Both the position numbers and the translations under genes were made by a program. From assembly GCF_030530635.1 (NCBI RefSeq), contig NZ_JAUMUL010000082.1, positions 1 to 11,264 of the forward strand: a DNA stretch of 11,264 nt, in the 5' to 3' direction. The notes below the pieces were generated by a model, which was given only the letters and a program-made list of their open reading frames with translations, was not told the DNA's origin and made no database searches. Source of the stretch: Actinomyces sp. (GTDB lineage Bacteria > Actinomycetota > Actinomycetes > Actinomycetales > Actinomycetaceae). Positions 6,719-11,264 of this stretch are shown here, piece by piece (position 1 is the stretch's first letter; each line of letters starts with the position of its first letter).

Positions 6719-6804
6719 GACCGCATCGGTGCCGTCGCCAGATCCACTGCACGTTTCCGCAGCGGCCTGCGTGGTGCCGGTGCCCCAACCCGAGGAGATC
6801 CGTC

Positions 6805-7548
6805 ATGGCCCCGCTGTCACCCGCCCCCACCGGCACACCCGTAACCGGCATTCAAACGGCGTCGTCCCGCCCCGCTCCCGCCCCCGTGCAAGACCCCGAC
6901 CAGGAAGCGGGCCTGTACGGGCCCCGCGGCTGGACCGTGTGCGCCGGCGTATGGCAGGCGCTGGCCGACTGCCGCGACGACCTACGCTCCACCGTGATTC
7001 CGGCACAGTTCGGCTTCGCCCCGGCCGGCATCATCACCGCCGACGGCACCCCGGAGGAGAACTACACGCCCTTCCACGACTTGGGGCCGGCCACGGCCCG
7101 ACGGCTGCTGGAGGTGCTGCCCGCTGAGCAGCTGGGCGACCGGCAGAACCTCGGCCCCACCCTCGGTGCGGCGTTGCGCGCCTGCGTGCGCGCGAATGGT
7201 CGGGTGCGCCTGTCCGGCTACGGAATCGGCCCGCAGCGCCACGACGAGCGCGTGAGTGTGGAAGGCATATGGATCGAGGATCCCGACCTGCTCGAGGCAC
7301 TCGTCGAAGCGATAGTCGGCGAGGACGACGACCCGGACGATTACGATGACGAGCACGCCTACTACGCCGATCGCGACCCCGGTGATGTCGAGGAGTTGGA
7401 GGCACTGATCGCTCTTGGCCTGCAGCAGGTTTGGGAGCGCGTGGCCGAGCGCTACGACTTGGATGCCCACTGCGGCCCCGACGAGTTCAAACCGCTGCGC
7501 CGCCACTGGACCCACGGGCCACTGGGCGCCTGGCTATGGTGGGACTGA
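6805..7548 (+). CDS. Acidic hypothetical protein, 247 aa
   Basis: I do not recognise the family. The start is ATG 6805 because AGGAG (6793-6797) lies 7 bases upstream; the frame stays open further left but has no better site there. The first 30 residues are rich in Pro, Ala, Thr and Ser and are probably disordered. A folded region follows, starting near GPRGWTVCAGVWQAL. The middle includes a repeated-looking GIIT...PFHDLGPATARRLLEVLP segment and the RVRLSGYGIGP strand. A strongly acidic patch (EDDDPDDYDDEHAYYADRD, about residues 173-191) precedes a helix and a Trp-rich tail ending GAWLWWD. There is no signal peptide or membrane segment, so a cytoplasmic location is likely. GC and codon use match the resident genes. 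It stands alone between the PTS gene and the ABC-F gene, with no functional clue from its neighbours. Confidence 0.8.
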   Translation: MAPLSPAPTGTPVTGIQTASSRPAPAPVQDPDQEAGLYGPRGWTVCAGVWQALADCRDDLRSTVIPAQFGFAPAGIITADGTPEENYTPFHDLGPATARRLLEVLPAEQLGDRQNLGPTLGAALRACVRANGRVRLSGYGIGPQRHDERVSVEGIWIEDPDLLEALVEAIVGEDDDPDDYDDEHAYYADRDPGDVEELEALIALGLQQVWERVAERYDLDAHCGPDEFKPLRRHWTHGPLGAWLWWD

Positions 7549-7628
7549 GCCCGCCGGGCAGGTGATCCGGGCATCCTGAGTCGGGGTGATGTGACGGACA
7601 ACCGGGGCGGCCGCCGCCCAGCGCGGAC

Positions 7629-7640
7629 GGGCCCGGGCCC
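7629..7640. repeat. Perfect 12-bp palindrome GGGCCCGGGCCC
   Basis: A self-complementary 12-base sequence lying 22 bases before the ABC-F start. It may be only GC-rich chance, but its place just upstream of the candidate -10 box would allow regulation. Confidence 0.3.
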
Positions 7641-7649
7641 GGATACCCG

Positions 7650-7655
7650 TACGAT
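7650..7655 (+). promoter_or_regulatory. Candidate -10 box for a leaderless ABC-F transcript
   Basis: TACGAT fits the actinobacterial TANNNT -10 consensus and sits 7 bases before GTG 7663. That spacing would put the transcription start on the start codon itself. Leaderless mRNAs are common in actinobacteria. No clear -35 box is visible about 17 bases upstream, and no Shine-Dalgarno sequence is available for this start, which fits the idea but does not prove it. Confidence 0.4.
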
Positions 7656-7662
7656 GCGCACC

Positions 7663-9321
7663 GTGATCAACGTCCAGGACCTGAGCATGCGCATCGGTGC
7701 CCGGCAACTCGTGGCCGGCGCCTCCTTCCGGGTGGACAGGGGGATGCGCATCGGGCTGGTCGGGCGCAACGGCGCCGGTAAGACGACCATGACCAAGCTC
7801 TTGGCAGCCGCCTCGGTGGCGCAGGGCACCAGCCAGGCGGTCGCCGACGCCGATGAGCGCCACGGGCTGGAGGCGGTCGAGCACGAGGGCCTGATCACCT
7901 GCAACGGCTCGGTCGGCTACCTCCCTCAGGACACCCGCGTCGGCGACTTGCACGAGATCACCCGCGACCGGGTCCTGTCCGCCCGCGGCATAGATGCGCT
8001 CCTGGCTCGCATCCGCCGGGCCGAGCAGAAGATCGCCACCACCCAGGGGAATGCTCAGGCCAAGGCCCTGGACCGCTACACCCGGCTCGATCACGAGTTC
8101 ACCATGGCCGGCGGCTATGCCGCCGCCAGCGAGGCCGCCCGGATCTGCGCCTCCCTAGGGTTGCCCGACCGGGTGCTCGACCAGCCCATCGGCACCCTCT
8201 CCGGCGGGCAGCGTCGCCGCGTCGAACTGGCCCGGGTGCTTTTTCAGCGGCCGGACACGCTGCTACTGGACGAGCCCACCAACCACTTGGACCACGACTC
8301 CATCCTGTGGCTGCGCGACCACCTGCGCAGCTACTCCGGCGGCTTCATCGTCATCAGCCACGATGTGGAGCTGCTGCGCGACACGGTCAACCGGATCATG
8401 TACCTGGACGCCGGCCGCGGGGTTCTGGACGTCTACCATCTGGGCTGGGACGCCTACCTCAAGCAGCGCGCCGACGATGAGAATCGACGTCGTCGTGAGC
8501 GAGCCAACGCCGAGAAGAAGGCGACGGCGCTGCGTGCCCAGGGGGAGAAGATGCGGGCCAAGGCCACCAAGGCCGTGGCCGCCCAACAGATGCTCAAGCG
8601 CGCGGACAGGCTCATGGAGGGCTTGGATGTCGAACGTGCCCAGGAGAGGGTGGCGCACCTGCGCTTCCCCGATCCGGCCCCGTGCGGCAAGGTGCCGCTG
8701 CGTGCCGCCGGGCTGTCCAAGGCCTACGGATCGCTGGAGGTGTTCGCCGGAGTCGACCTGGCCATCGACCGCGGCAGCCGCGTGGTGGTTCTCGGTCTCA
8801 ATGGCGCTGGCAAGACCACGCTCCTGCGGCTGCTGTCCGGCATTGAGGAGCCGGACTCCGGGAGGGTCGTGGCAGGTACCGGGCTGAAACTCGGCTACTA
8901 CGCGCAGGAGCACGAGACCATCGACGACGAGCGCACCGTGGTGGAGAACCTGCGCAGTGCCGCCCCCGGCCTGGGCGACACCGAGGTGCGCAGCGTGCTG
9001 GGGTCCTTCCTGTTCTCCGGAGCCGATGCCGACAAGCCCGCCCGCGTGCTGTCGGGTGGCGAGAAGACCCGGCTGGCGCTCGCCCTGCTGGTGGTCTCCA
9101 GCGCCAACGTGCTGCTGCTGGACGAGCCGACCAACAACCTCGATCCTGCCAGTCGGGAGGAGATCCTGCACGCCCTGAACACCTTCGCCGGAGCCGTGGT
9201 ACTGGTCACCCACGACGAGGGCGCCGTCAAGGCATTGGACCCCGACCGGGTGCTGCTGCTGCCCGACGGGGACGAGGACCTTTGGAGTGAGGACTACCTG
9301 GAGTTGGTCACGCTCGCATGA
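7663..9321 (+). CDS. ABC-F family ATP-binding protein (Uup/EttA-like)
   Basis: A cytoplasmic protein with two ABC ATPase domains and no membrane segment. ABC-F proteins act on the ribosome as translation factors or antibiotic-protection factors. Domain 1 has Walker A GRNGAGKT (34-41), LSGGQ (179-183) and LLLDEPTNHLD with catalytic E204. A charged helical linker (about 267-335) should be the tRNA-contacting arm. Domain 2 has GLNGAGKT (378-385), LSGGE (463-467) and LLLDEPTNNLD with E488. The protein ends soon after domain 2, without a C-terminal coiled coil. I chose GTG 7663 because family members begin M-I-x-V-x-D-L; ATG 7654 and GTG 7591 are in frame but lack ribosome binding sites. There is an odd insertion of roughly 20 residues (about 59-78, rich in Asp, Glu and His) before GYLPQD in domain 1. 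Housekeeping versus resistance role cannot be told from sequence. Confidence 0.93.
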   Translation: MINVQDLSMRIGARQLVAGASFRVDRGMRIGLVGRNGAGKTTMTKLLAAASVAQGTSQAVADADERHGLEAVEHEGLITCNGSVGYLPQDTRVGDLHEITRDRVLSARGIDALLARIRRAEQKIATTQGNAQAKALDRYTRLDHEFTMAGGYAAASEAARICASLGLPDRVLDQPIGTLSGGQRRRVELARVLFQRPDTLLLDEPTNHLDHDSILWLRDHLRSYSGGFIVISHDVELLRDTVNRIMYLDAGRGVLDVYHLGWDAYLKQRADDENRRRRERANAEKKATALRAQGEKMRAKATKAVAAQQMLKRADRLMEGLDVERAQERVAHLRFPDPAPCGKVPLRAAGLSKAYGSLEVFAGVDLAIDRGSRVVVLGLNGAGKTTLLRLLSGIEEPDSGRVVAGTGLKLGYYAQEHETIDDERTVVENLRSAAPGLGDTEVRSVLGSFLFSGADADKPARVLSGGEKTRLALALLVVSSANVLLLDEPTNNLDPASREEILHALNTFAGAVVLVTHDEGAVKALDPDRVLLLPDGDEDLWSEDYLELVTLA

Positions 9322-9334
9322 CGCACCGGTGACG

Positions 9335-9352
9335 GTGAGTGCCATCACTCGC
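9335..9352 (+). terminator. Weak hairpin after the ABC-F gene
   Basis: GAGTG (9337-9341), loop CCAT, and CACTC (9346-9350) form a short perfect stem 15 bases past the ABC-F stop. The stem is only 5 bp and has no T-run, so it is at best a weak terminator. Confidence 0.25.
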
Positions 9353-9458
9353 GCGGGTGTTCCCATCCACTATGCGACACGACGTAGGGTGAAGGGGAAC
9401 ATCTCGGACCGTCGGCGTGTTCGCCCCGGTGCAAGGCACCCCTTAGGAGGAGACAGAC

Positions 9459-9860
9459 ATGGCTCAGACCACCCTGACCGACGCTTCCAACGAGACCCGT
9501 ACCGACGCCCCCACCCATGAGGTACTGCTGACCGAGGCCGCCGCCGCCAAGGTCGCCGGCCTACTGGTACAGGAGGGCCGTGACGACTTGCGCCTGCGCC
9601 TGGCCGTGCAGCCGGGGGGCTGCTCCGGACTCGTCTACCAGCTCTACTTCGATGAGCGCATCCTCGACGGCGATGCCGTCCGCGCCTTCACCACTGGCGA
9701 CGCCGAGCTGGCGTCTGTGGAGGTGGTGGTGGACCGCATGAGCGTGCCCTACCTCAATGGCGCCACCATTGACTTCTCCGACACGATCGAGAAGCAGGGA
9801 TTCACCATCGACAACCCCAACGCCGTCGGGACCTGCGCCTGCGGCGAGTCCTTCCACTGA
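9459..9860 (+). CDS. erpA: A-type iron-sulfur carrier / Fe-S insertion protein (ErpA/IscA/HesB)
   Basis: A 133-residue cytoplasmic protein that receives iron-sulfur clusters and passes them to apo-enzymes. After a flexible N-terminus of about 20 residues, the HesB-like domain runs from VLLTEAAAAKV to the end. It carries the three cluster-binding cysteines of the family: C55 in PGGCSGLVY, and C126 and C128 in the C-terminal GTCACGESF motif. NGATIDF, a conserved strand-turn segment, is also present. AGGAGG at 9445-9450, 8 bases before the ATG, fixes the start, and a 5-bp hairpin (GGTGC/GCACC, 9428-9440) lies just before it. The gene sits 137 bases after the ABC-F gene and 133 before the FKBP gene, so it probably has its own promoter. 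No other Fe-S assembly genes are in view; erpA is the usual name in actinobacteria, but iscA-type naming would also fit. Confidence 0.92.
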   Translation: MAQTTLTDASNETRTDAPTHEVLLTEAAAAKVAGLLVQEGRDDLRLRLAVQPGGCSGLVYQLYFDERILDGDAVRAFTTGDAELASVEVVVDRMSVPYLNGATIDFSDTIEKQGFTIDNPNAVGTCACGESFH

Positions 9861-9887
9861 GTCCGCACCGCCCGAGTCCCACGTGCA

Positions 9888-9910
9888 ACCGGCCCCTCGC
9901 GGGTTCCGGT
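9888..9910 (+). terminator. Weak hairpin after the Fe-S carrier gene
   Basis: ACCGG-CCC (9888-9895) pairs with GGG-TT-CCGGT (9901-9910), with a two-base bulge, 27 bases past the stop. It has no T-run. It could terminate the upstream transcript or lie in the leader of the lipoprotein gene. Confidence 0.3.
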
Positions 9911-9993
9911 ACTGTCATGCGCCGGGGTGGCGTGGCGGACGCACGTCCGCGCAGCACCCCGTCGCCATTCGCATCCACCCGAGGAGAACTCAA

Positions 9994-10977
9994 TTGCGCC
10001 GTGCCGTAACCGTACTGCCCGCACTGGCCCTGACGGCCTGCCTGGCCCTGGTGGGCTGCACCGATTCCTCCGGAGACGCCAGCGCCTCCGCGTCGGCTGA
10101 AGCCACCATTGCCCCATTGAGCGGCGTAGACTGCTCCACCCTGACTATCGATGACGATGCCGACTCGCTGCCCACTGTGAGCGGTGATGCCGGGGCCGAG
10201 CCGACCGTTTCCTGGGGTGGGGGCGACGCACCGGCCAACCTGACCGTCAAAACCTTGGCATCCGGTGACGGCGGTGAGGTGACGGAGGACTCGATCGTCG
10301 TCGCCAACTACGCCGGCTGGGAATGGGGCGCCACGGAGACCTTCGACTCCTCATACGCCCGTGGAGAGGCGACGCCGTTCAGCCTGCAGGGGGTCATCTC
10401 CGGTTGGCGCTGCGGCCTGGCAGGGCACCGCGCCGGGGATCGGCTGCTGCTCTCCATTCCCGCCGAGCTGGCATACGGTCAGCCGGCCGCATCACCGGAC
10501 TCTCCGTCCGGCACCCTGGTTTTCATCGTCGAGGTCGAGCAGGTGATCACCGCCGAGGAAGCGGCGATGGCCAGTAAGGACGCGGTTCTGGATGCTGCGG
10601 CGCAGCAGACTCTGGCGGATCGCGGTGTTACCGTCAGCGGTGATCTGGGCGCTGCAGCCAGCATCGCTGTGGCCGACGGGGCGGCCGAGCCCGCCGAGCA
10701 GGAGACGATCGTGCTGGCCCGCGGCACCGGCGACGAGGTGGCCGAGGGCGACCAGGTGGTGCTGGAGGTGGCCTTAGTCAACTGGGGTGACAACGACTCC
10801 CTGCAATCGTCCTGGGAGGTGAACCAACCCCAGCTCACGGTCGTCTCTAAAGACACGACAATCGGGGGTCTGGTTGGTACTCCGGTCGGTTCCCGGGTGG
10901 TCATCCTTCTACCGGGTGACGCGACACGGGGCACAACCGCCTCTGTTTACGTTGTCGACGTCGCGAAGGTCATATAG
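9994..10977 (+). CDS. Secreted lipoprotein with tandem FKBP-type peptidyl-prolyl isomerase domains
   Basis: A 327-residue exported protein predicted to be lipid-anchored outside the membrane and to assist folding by cis-trans proline isomerisation. Start is TTG 9994, set by GAGGAG at 9981-9986 seven bases upstream; the product then begins with two Arg, a hydrophobic stretch and lipobox LVGC (C22). An earlier LTAC (C16) could also be processed. A Ser/Ala linker follows. FKBP domain 1 (about 83-185) keeps the key pocket: NYAGW, FDSS, VISGW, AYG and LVFIVE. A second copy (about 238-327), preceded by the same T-V-S-G-D linker motif (T61, T213), aligns throughout. It has lost most pocket residues: the VIxGW Trp is Leu in TIGGL, and AYG is absent. 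Only domain 1 is likely to be catalytic. It ends before a strong terminator. Confidence 0.9.
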   Translation: MRRAVTVLPALALTACLALVGCTDSSGDASASASAEATIAPLSGVDCSTLTIDDDADSLPTVSGDAGAEPTVSWGGGDAPANLTVKTLASGDGGEVTEDSIVVANYAGWEWGATETFDSSYARGEATPFSLQGVISGWRCGLAGHRAGDRLLLSIPAELAYGQPAASPDSPSGTLVFIVEVEQVITAEEAAMASKDAVLDAAAQQTLADRGVTVSGDLGAAASIAVADGAAEPAEQETIVLARGTGDEVAEGDQVVLEVALVNWGDNDSLQSSWEVNQPQLTVVSKDTTIGGLVGTPVGSRVVILLPGDATRGTTASVYVVDVAKVI

Positions 10978-11006
10978 CGGACAGTATCGATCTCCTGCAG
11001 CGCAAA

Positions 11007-11042
11007 GGGGCCGCCCCACCGGTACGGTTCAGGGGCGGCCCC
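11007..11042. terminator. Bidirectional terminator between convergent FKBP and SOD genes
   Basis: GGGGCCGCCCC (11007-11017) and GGGGCGGCCCC (11032-11042) form a perfect 11-bp stem. The 14-base loop can itself fold further (ACCG/CGGT, 11018-11028). The structure lies 29 bases past the FKBP stop and 57 bases past the SOD stop on the other strand, so it can serve both genes. Confidence 0.85.
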
Positions 11043-11052
11043 ATCGTCCTAA

Positions 11053-11076
11053 ATGCTGCCGGTTAGATGCTGCCGG
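11053..11076. repeat. Short direct repeat ATGCTGCCGG x2
   Basis: ATGCTGCCGG occurs at 11053-11062 and 11067-11076, separated by TTAG, in the 3' region between the terminator and the SOD stop codon. Probably a small tandem slip; no function is evident. Confidence 0.6.
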
Positions 11077-11099
11077 CGTGCCCTGAGGTCCGGGCCTGC

Positions 11100-11264
11100 T
11101 CAGCGCACAATCAGGCCCTCGGTACGGGCGACGGCGTCCGCCAGGCGCTGAGAGACATCCTCCCAGTTGACCACCTGCCAGATGGCCGCCAGGTAGTCGG
11201 CCTTGACATTGAGGTAGTCGAGGTAGAAGGCGTGCTCCCACATGTCGATCTGGAACAGCGGGAT
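11100..11264 (-). CDS. sodA: Superoxide dismutase (Mn/Fe type), C-terminal part
   Basis: The last 54 codons of a minus-strand gene running off the right edge. The fragment reads LFQIDMWEHAFYLDYLNVKADY near its start, given here by its key parts: D-x-W-E-H holds two of the four metal ligands (Asp and His), and YLDYLNVKADY is the conserved dimer-interface segment of Mn/Fe superoxide dismutases. V-V-N-W-E-D-V follows, also typical. The enzyme dismutates superoxide to oxygen and hydrogen peroxide in the cytoplasm. The N-terminal half with the other two His ligands is outside the window, so the metal cannot be decided. The stop is TCA on the plus strand at 11100-11102. The gene converges with the FKBP lipoprotein gene. 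Confidence 0.95.
   Translation of the reverse strand: MPLFQIDMWEHAFYLDYLNVKADYLAAIWQVVNWEDVSQRLADAVARTEGLIVR

Larger units (their letters stand above)
6384..6804. other. Structured divergent intergenic region (PTS gene / hypothetical gene)
   Basis: A 421-base divergent spacer with no convincing gene but several inverted repeats. CCCCTC-N5-GAGGGG (6408-6424) is in the PTS leader. The ATACGC-N12-GCGTAT dyad (6503-6526) and two more hairpins, 6641-6660 (GGCCGC/GCGGCC) and 6691-6718, follow. Promoters for both flanking genes must lie here, but I could not place -10/-35 boxes with confidence. Confidence 0.5.

Noticed and set aside
6526..6804. Upstream extension of the acidic hypothetical protein frame
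   Set aside because: The frame is open but has no ribosome binding site there, an Arg/Pro/His-rich shadow composition, and it would run through two hairpins; AGGAG before ATG 6805 is the better start.
8263..9366. 367-residue minus-strand open frame
   Set aside because: It lies opposite the well-supported ABC-F gene and has shadow-type composition (Gln, Val, Gly and His rich).
9757..9993. Upstream extension of the FKBP lipoprotein frame
   Set aside because: It overlaps the Fe-S carrier gene out of frame; the TTG at 9994 has a strong ribosome binding site and gives a proper lipoprotein signal peptide.

Overview
The window looks like chromosome of a high-GC Gram-positive bacterium, most likely an Actinomyces-type actinomycete. 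This is inferred from the GC-rich codon use of the right two thirds, the GTG/TTG starts, a fused PTS permease beside an actinobacterial-style ABC-F protein, and a tandem-FKBP lipoprotein; no rRNA or other taxonomic marker is present.

Left part (about 1-4330): an accessory, visibly lower-GC region. A minus-strand gene begins at the very left edge (start 45-47). About 900 bp without a convincing gene follow, then two small overlapping ORFs (991-1292), then the only intact large gene here: an atypical PLP-dependent enzyme of the alpha-oxoamine synthase family (1321-2568). Downstream are short stop/start-overlapping ORFs, a frameshifted N-terminal scrap resembling an IS256-family transposase (2882-3048), and an IS5-family insertion sequence (about 3053-3967) with 20-bp terminal inverted repeats and a transposase broken at a G6 run. 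The mix of atypical composition, decayed ORFs and IS debris suggests a horizontally acquired, eroding island.

Right part (4335-11264): ordinary high-GC core-like genes. On the minus strand is a 682-residue PTS EIIBCA sugar permease, with a large stem-loop downstream. A structured 420-bp intergenic region separates it from a divergent acidic hypothetical gene (6805-7548). Then come an ABC-F ATPase (7663-9321), an A-type iron-sulfur carrier (9459-9860), a secreted FKBP-type lipoprotein with one good and one degenerate FKBP domain (9994-10977), a bidirectional terminator, and the 3' end of a convergent Mn/Fe superoxide dismutase gene.

The plus-strand genes 6805-10977 are co-oriented but separated by gaps of about 114-137 bp, so they look like individually expressed housekeeping genes, not a functional cassette. 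No CRISPR array, tRNA, rRNA or phage module was seen. The most unusual item is the atypical oxoamine synthase and its decayed surroundings; nothing here proves a new multi-gene system.
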